From: Spirochaetales bacterium
Lineage (GTDB): Bacteria > Spirochaetota > Spirochaetia > SZUA-6 > DRHE01
Assembly: GCA_030604195.1 (NCBI GenBank)
Contig: JAUVWI010000027.1
Span: 1-42,265 of the forward strand
Direction: 5' to 3'
Length of the DNA stretch: 42,265 bases
In this document: one piece after another, positions 25,250 through 33,967 of the stretch
How the letters are laid out: each line of letters begins with the position of its first letter
How positions within the stretch are numbered: the first letter of the stretch is position 1
The notes under the pieces: generated by a model
The model's input: only the letters and a program-made list of their open reading frames with translations
What the model was told of the DNA's origin: nothing
Databases searched by the model: none
Position numbers and translations under genes: made by a program

Positions 25250-27126
25250 ACATAAAAATCGGAACAAAACTAACTGCCGGATTTATACTGGTTGTATTGT
25301 TGATGGCCGCTATGGCGCTTTATTCAGTGAGTACAAGCCGGAGATCCTTACAGGAATCTATCGGCAATAGCTCCATGTTCCTGGCTGATGAAATGCTGAG
25401 AAAAATCGATGAAAACATCTATCTTAAGATCAATGAGCTTCAAAAATATACCAAAGATTCCTTGTTACAAAAAACTGTTTTAGAATCGAACAAGGAGTTT
25501 GATAGGATAGATCGTATTGAGGAGTATATTAACCAAAGGGACAGAGAATGGATTTCTGCGCCAAAAGAGCAAATAACCGTTTTCATGCGGGAACTGATCA
25601 GCAATGAATTATCAAATAATCTAAGGCAAAATTTTATCGAATTCTATAAAAAAGAGTATGGCTTCAAGGTATTTGAGCTTGTTGCCATAACGAATAAATA
25701 TGGTGCGTACATTGCTCAAACCGGAAAAACTTTTGATTACAGACAGGACGATGAACAATGGTGGCAGATTGCCAGGAAAAAGGGTTTTTATGCAGGTGAT
25801 GTTGAGTATGATGAAATTACTGTGGCATATGGTGTTCGTATTGCAGTAAGGATTGATGACAAAGAAGGAAACTTTATAGGGGTAATGAGAACCCAGGTTG
25901 CTGCCAGGGATATAATAAAAGAGATAGAGATTGCCTCAAAAAAACACGAAACCACAAGAATCAATTTAATTACCACGGATGGCAGATTAATCTATGCAAC
26001 AAGAGTTTTTAATTTTTTAGAAGATGTATCCTATAGGGCGTTCTTCAAAAAGATAAAAGAGGGAAGCTCCTTCTTTATTGCCAGTGAAGGCGGAAGAGAA
26101 AGACTTTTTTCCTATGCACACTCAAAGGGTTATAGAAAATTTGAAGGACTGAAATGGATTCTTGTGGTGAAACATGATGTAGATGAGGTGTTAAAACCCA
26201 TTTTTATATTGAGAAATAGAATGGTGGCTGCTTCTCTTATTTTGATTATAATAGGTATTCTTATTGCCTCTATTATCTCCCGTTCCATCATAAACCCGAT
26301 CAATAAACTGACAAAAGCTGTAGAAGACATCAGCGCGGAAAAGCTTGATGTTGAAATTGATCCTCGATTGATAGAATCAAAAGACGAGACCGGCGAATTG
26401 GCCCTTTCTTTTATCCGTATGGCAGAGGATTTAAAAGATAGCCAGGAGAAACTGATCCGCTCGCAGAGATTAGCCGCTATTGGACAACTGGCCAGCGGTG
26501 TAGGCCACGAGCTGCGCAATCCCCTCGGGGTTATCGGAAACTCGGTGTATTACCTGAATATGAAGCTGAAGGATGCGGATGAGAAGGTGAGCAAACATCT
26601 AAACATCCTCAAAAGAGAGATACAGAGATCCAACGAGATCATAACCGACCTTCTCGACTTCTCCCGAGCCAGGCCACCATCGCCAAAGGAATGCAATGTG
26701 AACAGCATCATTAAGGAAGCGCTGGCCGATATCGAGGTACCTAAAAACATAGCTGTAGAGACCCAATTGGCTAAAAACCTGACTGCAATCCTTGCTGACC
26801 CCGATCAGATCCGGCGGGTATTCCTGAACATCTCCACCAATGCTGTTCAGGCCATGCCGGAAGGAGGAAGACTTCAAATACATACCGCGGTGAAAGGTGA
26901 TTTCCTGGAGATCAGGTTCACAGACACAGGCCAGGGCATTCCAAGGGAAAAACTAAAGCATATATTCGAGCCCCTCTTCACCACCAGGGCCAGGGGGATC
27001 GGACTGGGCATGTCAATAGTGAAGAGCATCGTTGACGGCCATAAGGGAAGGATAAAAATTGAAAGCGAGGTTGATAAAGGCACAACCTTTACCGTCATAC
27101 TGCCGCTAATAAAGGGAGAAGTCTAA
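25246..27126 (+). CDS. Membrane sensor histidine kinase with Cache-like periplasmic domain
   Basis: A 626-residue kinase from ATG 25246. TM1 is at about 9-28. A long periplasmic domain (about 30-318) contains paired strand patterns typical of double Cache sensors (FELVAITNKYGAYIAQTGK, then YDEITVAYGVRIAVRI). TM2 is at about 325-345, followed by HAMP (SIINPINKLTKAVEDI), then HisKA with H421 (ASGVGHELRNPLGVIGN) and HATPase_c (STNAVQAMPEGG, DTGQGIP, GIGLGMSIVKSI). No receiver is attached. The next gene, 5 nt on, encodes a double receiver, its likely substrate. The frame is open back to TTG 25189, but the hydrophobic N terminus fits the ATG. Confidence 0.9.
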   Translation: MNIKIGTKLTAGFILVVLLMAAMALYSVSTSRRSLQESIGNSSMFLADEMLRKIDENIYLKINELQKYTKDSLLQKTVLESNKEFDRIDRIEEYINQRDREWISAPKEQITVFMRELISNELSNNLRQNFIEFYKKEYGFKVFELVAITNKYGAYIAQTGKTFDYRQDDEQWWQIARKKGFYAGDVEYDEITVAYGVRIAVRIDDKEGNFIGVMRTQVAARDIIKEIEIASKKHETTRINLITTDGRLIYATRVFNFLEDVSYRAFFKKIKEGSSFFIASEGGRERLFSYAHSKGYRKFEGLKWILVVKHDVDEVLKPIFILRNRMVAASLILIIIGILIASIISRSIINPINKLTKAVEDISAEKLDVEIDPRLIESKDETGELALSFIRMAEDLKDSQEKLIRSQRLAAIGQLASGVGHELRNPLGVIGNSVYYLNMKLKDADEKVSKHLNILKREIQRSNEIITDLLDFSRARPPSPKECNVNSIIKEALADIEVPKNIAVETQLAKNLTAILADPDQIRRVFLNISTNAVQAMPEGGRLQIHTAVKGDFLEIRFTDTGQGIPREKLKHIFEPLFTTRARGIGLGMSIVKSIVDGHKGRIKIESEVDKGTTFTVILPLIKGEV

Positions 27127-27131
27127 GCGAA

Positions 27132-27917
27132 ATGGAGTCTAAACGAAAGTTCAGCATACTTATAGTGGATGATGATCCCGGCATGGGTGAGACCCTGGTG
27201 GACATCCTGGGTGATATGGGATATGGGGTGGATGTGGCCATGGATGGTTACAGAGCGATTGAGATGATAAAAGATAAGACCTATGATGCTGTCTTAATGG
27301 ATATTAAGATGCCCTGGATTAATGGGGTGGAGACCTTTAAGGAGTTCAAACGTATAAGCCCCACGACCAGGGTCATGATGATGACCGCCTACTCTGTGGA
27401 GGACCTTGTAAAGGAAGCGCTAAAAGAGGGTGCCTACGGTATAATCCACAAGCCCCTGGACATTGACAGGGTCGTTAGTTTCATCGAAAAGGCTGAAAGA
27501 GGGTCTCTTATTCTGGTGGTGGACGACAATCTGAATAGCTGCGAAACGTTGAAAGATGTGCTGGAGCAGAGGAGCTACACAGCAGGCATTGCCCATAGCG
27601 GCGAGGAAGCGATAAAGGTTACAAGGGAGAACACAGTCGACATAATCTTCATCGATGTGAAAATGCCGGTCTTAAACGGCCTGGAGACTTACCGGGAGAT
27701 AAAGAAGCTAAACCCTGAGATTACTGCGGTCATGATGACCGGTTACCGGCAGGAGGTTAAGGAGTTGGTGGAGGAGGCGCTTTCAGAAAGTGTCTACACC
27801 TGCCTCTACAAGCCCCTGGACATAGATAAAGTGGTAGCCTTGATAGAAAAGATATCCGGACAAAAGGCAAGTGGAACTTTGAAAAAACCGTACCATGGAG
27901 ATAAATCGCATGGGTGA
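27132..27917 (+). CDS. Tandem double-receiver protein (REC-REC)
   Basis: A 261-residue protein of two receiver domains and nothing else. REC1 (8-122) has D13-D15 and phospho-acceptor D57 (AVLMDIKMPWING), with HKPLDIDRVV. REC2 (126-242) has D131/D132 and D175 (IFIDVKMPVLNG), with YKPLDIDKVV. The near-identical K-P-L-D-I-D-(R/K)-V-V ends show an internal duplication. With no output domain it probably passes phosphate on or competes for it between the kinase upstream and the hybrid kinase downstream. Its stop overlaps the hybrid kinase start. Confidence 0.9.
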   Translation: MESKRKFSILIVDDDPGMGETLVDILGDMGYGVDVAMDGYRAIEMIKDKTYDAVLMDIKMPWINGVETFKEFKRISPTTRVMMMTAYSVEDLVKEALKEGAYGIIHKPLDIDRVVSFIEKAERGSLILVVDDNLNSCETLKDVLEQRSYTAGIAHSGEEAIKVTRENTVDIIFIDVKMPVLNGLETYREIKKLNPEITAVMMTGYRQEVKELVEEALSESVYTCLYKPLDIDKVVALIEKISGQKASGTLKKPYHGDKSHG

Positions 27918-30567
27918 AACTAAACTTTTGATTACAGACGATGATGCGGGAACCTGCGAGACCCTCTCTGATATATTCCAGGAGAAGGGCTACAGTGTCA
28001 CCACAACCGGCACGGGGCGTGAGGCTTTAATTGCAGCAGAGCAAATGGCCATCGATGTTGCTCTTATCGACATTAAGCTCCCCGATATGGAGGGGACGGA
28101 ACTCTTAAAGGAATTAAAGCGGAAGAATCCTGAGATGGTTTGCATCATTATCACGGGGTATGCTGACCTTCAAAACGCGATTAACGCTATAGAAGAGCAT
28201 GCCAATGGGTACTTCGCCAAGCCCCTGGCCATTGATGAGGTGACTCTCAGGGTTAAGGAGGCAGTAGAGAAACTGAGCCTTCAGCGTCAGCTCAGAAAAT
28301 CGGAGGGAAAATACCGCAGCCTGGTGGAGGTATCCACGGACGCCATAATTTCTCATAATGAGGAAAGGAAGATAATCCAGTGGAATAAGGCTGCCTCTAA
28401 TATTTTCGGCTACTCCAAAGAGGAGGTTCTGGGAGAGCCATTTGATATCATCATTCCTGAGCAGCACAAGCGGAGTTATGTTGAGGACATAAAGGATTTT
28501 ATTACTGAAGCCGGAGAGAATAAACTCATTGGCAAAACGAATGAGTTGGAAGCAGTGCGTAAAGACGGTTCCGTTGTTCCTGTCGAGTTGTCACTCTCAG
28601 CGGTTAAGCAGGACAGATCTTGGATATTCACAGCGATTGTGAGGGACATCACCAAGCGCAAGCGGGCAGAAGACATATTACATAAAAGTGAAAAACAGTA
28701 TCGGCGATTGGTTGAGACGATAAATGAAGGTTTGGGTGTAATAAATGAAGAGACTTCATTAACCTATGCAAACAATAAATTCTGCGATATGTGGGGATAT
28801 TCACTGGAGGAAATCGTAGGACGGCCGCTAACAGAGTTCCTAGATGATGAAGATCTGGGTATCTTCAATAAACAGATGGAAATACTCAAAAAAGGCAAGA
28901 AAAGCCCTTATGAGATTAAATGGACTGTAAAAGATGGACGGAAGCTTCAGACTATCTTATCCCCGCAAATCATCTTTGATTCTGATGGCAATATTGAAGG
29001 TTATTTAGCAGTACTCACAGACATCACCAAGCGTGTACGGGCCGAGAAGAGGTTGAAAGCGAGTGAAGAGAGGTACCGGGACCTCTTTGAAAACGCCAAC
29101 GACCTTATTTATAGTGTCGCGCCGGATGGTCGCCTGCTCTATGCCAATCGTGCATGGCAAGAAACCCTTGGGTATAATGAGGAAGAAATCACCGGTCTTT
29201 CACTAATCGATATTATTCATCCCGACTCCCGAACACACTGCATGGAGATCTTCCGGCGGCTTATCTCTGGAGAAAAGGTTGATAGAATTGAAGTCATGAT
29301 TGTTGCCAGGGATGGCAAGAAAATTACGGTGGAAGGCAGCGCCAACTGCAGATTTGTAAAGGGAAAACCGGTTTCCACCCAGGGCATTTTTAGCAACATC
29401 ACCGAATACAAGCTCCTGGAGGAACAGCTCCGCCTGTCTCAGAAGCTGGAAGCGGTTGGCAGGTTAGCCGGCGGTGTGGCCCACGACTTCAACAACATGC
29501 TGACAGTTATCAATGGATATAGTGAATATCTGATGAGCATGCTAAAAAAAAGTGATTCTACCTATAAAATCCTCGAAGAGATCATACAGGCCGGGAAACG
29601 GGCCGCCTCTCTAACCCACCAGCTATTGGCCTTTAGCCGCAAGCAGATCCTTCAGCCACAGGTGCTGGATCTCAATACAGTGGTTGCCAACATAGAGAAG
29701 ATGCTCAGGCGTCTTATCGGTGAGGATATTGACCTGACCCTGATTCCTAACCCGGCGCAGGGAAGCGTGAAAATTGACCCCACGCAGATTGATCAGATCA
29801 TCATGAACCTGGCCATCAATGCCCGCGATGCCATGCCTGAAGGCGGAAAGCTCACTATCGAGACTGCGAACATCGAACTGGACGAAGTTTATGCTAAAGA
29901 ACATGTGGCAGTCAAACCCGGCCCTTACATAATTCTTACGGTGAGTGACTCAGGGATAGGGATGGACTCAGAAACCCAATCCCACATCTTTGAGCCTTTC
30001 TTTACCACCAAGGAGGAATGCAAAGGAACAGGGCTGGGTCTTTCCACCGTCTATGGGATCGTCAAGCAGAGCGGCGGCAACATCTGGGTCTACAGTGAGC
30101 CCGGACAGGGCACAACCTTTAAAATATATCTGCCGCGGGTGGTGGAGGCTGTTGAGTCAGTTCAAGGCGTGGAAGCACCCGCTGAAACTCTTCAGGGCAA
30201 AGAGATCATTCTGCTTGTGGAGGACGAGGAAATGGTTCGAGATCTGGCCCGCCTTGCCCTGGTAAAAAACGGCTACACCGTTCTGGAAGCGCCCGATGGT
30301 GTTGAAGCGTTGAATATCTGCAAGCAGCACCAAGGACCGATCCACTTGATGATAACCGATGTGGTGATGCCCCGGATGGGCGGTCGCAAGGCAGCTGAAC
30401 GCCTGGCACCCTCCCATCCGGACATGAAGGTGCTCTACATATCGGGTTACACTGACAACGCTATTGTACACCACGGCGTGCTGGGTCCGGAAACGCACTT
30501 TCTTCAGAAACCCTTCACTCCGGCTATTCTATTACGTAAAGTTCGTGAAGTTCTGGAGGGGCCCTGA
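27910..30567 (+). CDS. Hybrid sensor kinase REC-PAS-PAS-PAS-HisKA-HATPase-REC
   Basis: An 885-residue cytoplasmic protein. An N-terminal receiver has D54 (ALIDIKLPDMEG). Three PAS/PAC modules lie at about 135-255, 260-380 and 385-500, each ending in a D-I-T-K-R or N-I-T-E-Y type PAC motif. HisKA has H525 (GGVAHDFNNMLTVINGYSE). HATPase_c has NLAINARDAM, DSGIGMD and GTGLGLSTVYG. A C-terminal receiver has D817 (LMITDVVMPRMGG). ATG 27910 is chosen because GGAG lies 9 nt before it; ATG 27895 is possible. Receivers at both ends mean it can be controlled by an upstream kinase and can relay internally. Confidence 0.92.
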   Translation: MGETKLLITDDDAGTCETLSDIFQEKGYSVTTTGTGREALIAAEQMAIDVALIDIKLPDMEGTELLKELKRKNPEMVCIIITGYADLQNAINAIEEHANGYFAKPLAIDEVTLRVKEAVEKLSLQRQLRKSEGKYRSLVEVSTDAIISHNEERKIIQWNKAASNIFGYSKEEVLGEPFDIIIPEQHKRSYVEDIKDFITEAGENKLIGKTNELEAVRKDGSVVPVELSLSAVKQDRSWIFTAIVRDITKRKRAEDILHKSEKQYRRLVETINEGLGVINEETSLTYANNKFCDMWGYSLEEIVGRPLTEFLDDEDLGIFNKQMEILKKGKKSPYEIKWTVKDGRKLQTILSPQIIFDSDGNIEGYLAVLTDITKRVRAEKRLKASEERYRDLFENANDLIYSVAPDGRLLYANRAWQETLGYNEEEITGLSLIDIIHPDSRTHCMEIFRRLISGEKVDRIEVMIVARDGKKITVEGSANCRFVKGKPVSTQGIFSNITEYKLLEEQLRLSQKLEAVGRLAGGVAHDFNNMLTVINGYSEYLMSMLKKSDSTYKILEEIIQAGKRAASLTHQLLAFSRKQILQPQVLDLNTVVANIEKMLRRLIGEDIDLTLIPNPAQGSVKIDPTQIDQIIMNLAINARDAMPEGGKLTIETANIELDEVYAKEHVAVKPGPYIILTVSDSGIGMDSETQSHIFEPFFTTKEECKGTGLGLSTVYGIVKQSGGNIWVYSEPGQGTTFKIYLPRVVEAVESVQGVEAPAETLQGKEIILLVEDEEMVRDLARLALVKNGYTVLEAPDGVEALNICKQHQGPIHLMITDVVMPRMGGRKAAERLAPSHPDMKVLYISGYTDNAIVHHGVLGPETHFLQKPFTPAILLRKVREVLEGP

Positions 30568-30645
30568 AAGGGATGTTATCAAATGGAGTATTTTTTAAAA
30601 TTTATGTAACGATGCTTTTTACTGATAGCTTAAAGGATGCGGAAT

Positions 30646-30993
30646 ATGAAAAAAATCTTAGTGATTGACGACGAGAAAATGATTGTGGATGCCATGCAGG
30701 TAATTTTAGAGGACATGGGCTACCAGGTTAAGGGATTTCAGAACTCACAGGATGGCGAAAAATATGCCCTTGAGAATGACTATGATCTGATCCTTGTTGA
30801 TCTAAGGATGCCGGAAAAGAATGGAGCAGAGGTTACCGAGAGCATCCTTAAGGAAAAGCCCAATGCCAGGATCTTAATGATCACAGGGCATCCTACGGAT
30901 CCACTGGCCAGGAGAGCCCTCGATGCCGGAGCCATAGCACTTATAAAAAAACCATTCGAGATTGCGAAAATTCTTGATTTTCTCAAAGGTTAG
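30646..30993 (+). CDS. Single-domain response regulator
   Basis: A 115-residue receiver (MKKILVIDDEKMIVDAMQ) with D8/D9, phospho-acceptor D52 (LILVDLRMPEKNG), T in MITGHPTD and the lysine in LIKKPFEI. ATG 30646 has AAAGGA 8 nt upstream; ATG 30637 overlaps that SD and is less likely. It has no output domain. It follows the hybrid kinase by 78 nt and precedes the DUF342 gene by 6 nt, so it is probably co-translated with the latter. Confidence 0.9.
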   Translation: MKKILVIDDEKMIVDAMQVILEDMGYQVKGFQNSQDGEKYALENDYDLILVDLRMPEKNGAEVTESILKEKPNARILMITGHPTDPLARRALDAGAIALIKKPFEIAKILDFLKG

Positions 30994-30999
30994 CTGCCT

Positions 31000-32526
31000 A
31001 TGAAATCCAAAGATTATGCTCTTGAGGATTTTATTACGAAATCGGAAAAGCTCCTTGAAGATGTTGGTAACGTAGAAGAATTAGTTGGTGAAGTCCCCAC
31101 TGAGCTTGAGGAAAAGATAAATGGTGAAATCCGGAAAAGAACCATAGAATCCATTGAAGAGTCGATTGATCTGCAGATTAACGGATATGCGGAAGTTATA
31201 ATTTCTGAAGACGAGATGACAGCAACCGCTGACTTTTATCCGGCTACCGGGGGAATGAAGCCGATTGAGCTGGATACTATTGTGGAACTTCTCAGTGTAA
31301 AAAAAATTACCCTTGGTGTAGATTGGGATGTTATCAAAGAGGCTGTCTTTAAATGCAATACAGAAAGAGTTCAGGTAACCGATATTATTATTGCCCGTGG
31401 GTCAAAACCGGTTGATGAGATCCCGGAACATTTGCTCATAGAAGAGAACCTCTTAGAGGAAAGTTACAGGCCGGAATCTGAGAGATTGAGAGTGGATTAT
31501 AAAGAAATAAGCCCTTTCGTTTTGGTAAAAGAGGAGGAGGTTCTGGCAAGACTTACAGCCACGATGCAGGGGATACAGGGCTCCACCATTCGGGGAAAGG
31601 CTGTTGCCTATAAAAAAGTTGAAATTCACCAAATAAAAGCGGGGGAAAATACCCGCATAGAAAAAGACCGGGTTGTTGCCGGCTGTAACGGTCGCTTTGA
31701 GTATAGTGAGAGCTCATTCCGGGTGAATGAGGTACTGGAAATAGATAGTGACATTGATTACAGAACAGGCCACATTGACTTTCCGGGTGATGTGATTATC
31801 AAGGGAGAAATAAAAGATGGCTTCAAAGTGCACTCCGGTGGTTCTGTGTTCTGTGCCAAGACTATGGCTGCCTCGGAGGTGATCTGTAAAAAAGATATGG
31901 TCGTTCACCATGGAATCATTGGCAGGAAAAAAGGAACTGTTAAGGTAGGAGGAAACGCAGAAGCAAAGTTCATCGAAAATTGTTATGTGGATGTAAAAGG
32001 TTCGCTTTTTGTTGAGGTCGGTATTCTCAACTCTGCAATCCACACTCTTTCTCGGTTAGAGCTTGGAAAGAAAGGGATTATTATAGGAGGAAAAATATAT
32101 GCCCAGGATGGCGTAACAGCCACACAAATAGGTTCTGCAATGGGTCCAAGAACGGAAATCTATTGTGGTATAGATTATTCTATTGAGCGGAAACTTGAAT
32201 GGATTCGCGATAATAATATTGAGCTGGCCTTTAAACTCAAGCAGGTGGAAAGAAGAATAAAGGTCGCAACTGCAGGAAAGGAGCGGCTCGTAGAAGTTCA
32301 GGAAAAAATCAAAAAGGCTATACATAAATTGAACAAAGCAGCCAGTTCCCTCATATTTGACTTAGATAAAAATGAAGAAGCTGATGTAATTGTAAAGGAA
32401 AGTATATTCCCCGGGTCGTATATTGAAATATGCCACTTGCCTTATATTATCAGCCGGGAAATGAGGCGAGTGCATTTCAAGCTTGACAAGATAAAAGGAA
32501 GAGTAATTTCTGAACCACTGAAATAA
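31000..32526 (+). CDS. DUF342/FapA family protein
   Basis: A 508-residue protein of the FapA (DUF342) type. After about 75 variable residues comes the N-terminal FapA domain (VIISEDEMTATADFYPATGG). The central glycine- and valine-rich repeats form a right-handed beta-helix-like core (HIDFPGDVIIKGEIKDGFKV, then GTVKVGGNAEAKFIENCYV and GKIYAQDGVTATQIGS). A C-terminal coiled coil (about 400-445) completes the fold. Roles proposed for the family include polymer binding and signalling at the cell pole; none is certain. It sits between two lone receivers, which suggests a scaffold or target in this phospho-signalling set. Confidence 0.85.
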   Translation: MKSKDYALEDFITKSEKLLEDVGNVEELVGEVPTELEEKINGEIRKRTIESIEESIDLQINGYAEVIISEDEMTATADFYPATGGMKPIELDTIVELLSVKKITLGVDWDVIKEAVFKCNTERVQVTDIIIARGSKPVDEIPEHLLIEENLLEESYRPESERLRVDYKEISPFVLVKEEEVLARLTATMQGIQGSTIRGKAVAYKKVEIHQIKAGENTRIEKDRVVAGCNGRFEYSESSFRVNEVLEIDSDIDYRTGHIDFPGDVIIKGEIKDGFKVHSGGSVFCAKTMAASEVICKKDMVVHHGIIGRKKGTVKVGGNAEAKFIENCYVDVKGSLFVEVGILNSAIHTLSRLELGKKGIIIGGKIYAQDGVTATQIGSAMGPRTEIYCGIDYSIERKLEWIRDNNIELAFKLKQVERRIKVATAGKERLVEVQEKIKKAIHKLNKAASSLIFDLDKNEEADVIVKESIFPGSYIEICHLPYIISREMRRVHFKLDKIKGRVISEPLK

Positions 32527-32574
32527 CAGCCGCTAGGGCAGTTAATGAGATAGCCTAAGGAGTTTTAACCGCTT

Positions 32575-32970
32575 ATGCTAAAGAGAGAGCATGATACAAA
32601 CAGAAAAAAAACTCGGATTTTGATGGTCGATGATGAATCAGCTATAACCGATCTGATCAGTCTTATACTTACCGAAGAGGGATATGAGGTGAGTACAGCT
32701 CAAAACGGCAAAGAAGGATTAAAACAATTTGAATCAGTGGGGCCGGATCTGGTCATTACCGATATCATTATGCCTGATATGGAGGGAATTGAATTCGTTC
32801 AAGCCCTGGTTAAGAAAAAGAATAATATACCTATTGTGGTGATGTCAGGAAATATTATCGGCACGAGATTTCTAAAACCTGCCCGTCTCTTTGGCGCCAA
32901 AGCCGCCTTAACCAAGCCTTTCACCACCCAGGATCTTATTGAAACGGTTGCCAAACTCCTTACGGATTGA
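32575..32970 (+). CDS. Single-domain response regulator
   Basis: A 131-residue receiver preceded by a basic 13-residue N-terminal extension (MLKREHDTNRKKT). The acidic pair is D19/D20 (ILMVDDESAIT), phospho-acceptor D63 (LVITDIIMPDMEG), with VVMSGN and K in ALTKPFTTQDLI. AAGGAG lies 12 nt upstream of the ATG, a long spacing, but no other start fits. Seven nt separate it from the periplasmic binding protein gene, so it probably belongs with that sensor and its kinase. Confidence 0.9.
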   Translation: MLKREHDTNRKKTRILMVDDESAITDLISLILTEEGYEVSTAQNGKEGLKQFESVGPDLVITDIIMPDMEGIEFVQALVKKKNNIPIVVMSGNIIGTRFLKPARLFGAKAALTKPFTTQDLIETVAKLLTD

Positions 32971-32977
32971 TCTATAA

Positions 32978-33967
32978 ATGGGTATGGATATGAGAGAATC
33001 GTTAATAAGCACTTATTTAAGCCGCCTCAGCAAGCGGGTGTTCCGCGCGAACCTCACATCAATTGCTCTGGCCGCTGTTTTATTAGCCACCGTAACTGTA
33101 CCCGGGGCGGAGGCTGTGCCGCCGCCGGCGCCGGTACCCGCTGCAGTCATGACAATTGTGCTTGCCGATATTTCCTCTGAACCGGCCAAGAAAATCAAGC
33201 GTTTTCAGCCCCTGGCCGATTACCTGGCTGAGAATCTTGCTGATCTCGGCATTGATAGAGGTGAGGTTAAAATTGCTCCGGATATGGAAACTATCTGCCG
33301 CTGGCTTAATGCGGGAGAGGTCACCCTCTACTTTGACAGTATTTATCCGGCAATGCTCGCCTGCAACTTAACCGGCGCCAAACCCATACTGCGCCGCTGG
33401 AAAAACGGTATTGCCCAATACCATACGGTTTTTTTCTCACCCAGTGCAAGCGGTATTACCTCTCTATCTGAGCTGGCAGGCAGGAAAATAGCTTTTGAAA
33501 ATGCCCTCTCTACTTCAGGCTACATGGTTCCCCTTGCCTTTCTGATCAGGGCGGGTTTAAACACGGCGGAACATACAATTGACTCTTCACCAGCAAAAGA
33601 TGAAATCGGTTATATATTTACCGGGGAGGATCAGAATACTATCCAGTGGGTAATCAGCGGCAGGGTCGCTGCCGGGGCCGTTGATAATCATACCTTCCTA
33701 AACATTCCGGAAGAAACGCGCAGCTCACTTACCATTCTCGCTGAAACAGAACCATTCTCCAGGCAGGTTGTGGTTGTCAAACCGGCTATTTATCCACCGC
33801 TTCTTGAGGCTATTGAAACCCTGCTTACTGAAATGCATACAACAGCGCCGGGCCGATTAGTATTAAAGAAGTTCAAGAATACAGCCCGTTTCGACAATTT
33901 TCCTGAGGGCAAAGAAAAAGCTTTGGAGCAGATGCAATCTCTGTACAAACTGGTTGAACACAGGTAA
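32978..33967 (+). CDS. PhnD-like periplasmic substrate-binding protein
   Basis: A 329-residue protein with a Sec signal peptide (about 1-46: basic n-region, TSIALAAVLLATVTV, cleavage after A-E-A). The mature part has PhnD/phosphonate-family marks: FQPLADYLAENL, the ligand-loop sequence GRKIAFENALSTSGYMVP, and a late V-A-A-G-A-V-D pattern. PhnD relatives bind phosphonates, phosphite, phosphate or other small oxyanions. No ABC permease or ATPase is encoded nearby, and the next gene, overlapping by 1 nt, is a membrane kinase, so a sensing role (ligand presentation to the kinase) is more likely than transport. Confidence 0.85.
   Translation: MGMDMRESLISTYLSRLSKRVFRANLTSIALAAVLLATVTVPGAEAVPPPAPVPAAVMTIVLADISSEPAKKIKRFQPLADYLAENLADLGIDRGEVKIAPDMETICRWLNAGEVTLYFDSIYPAMLACNLTGAKPILRRWKNGIAQYHTVFFSPSASGITSLSELAGRKIAFENALSTSGYMVPLAFLIRAGLNTAEHTIDSSPAKDEIGYIFTGEDQNTIQWVISGRVAAGAVDNHTFLNIPEETRSSLTILAETEPFSRQVVVVKPAIYPPLLEAIETLLTEMHTTAPGRLVLKKFKNTARFDNFPEGKEKALEQMQSLYKLVEHR

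Noticed and set aside
32978-33967. PhnD-like gene as part of a phosphonate ABC transporter
   Set aside because: No permease or ATPase gene is adjacent; both neighbours are signalling genes.
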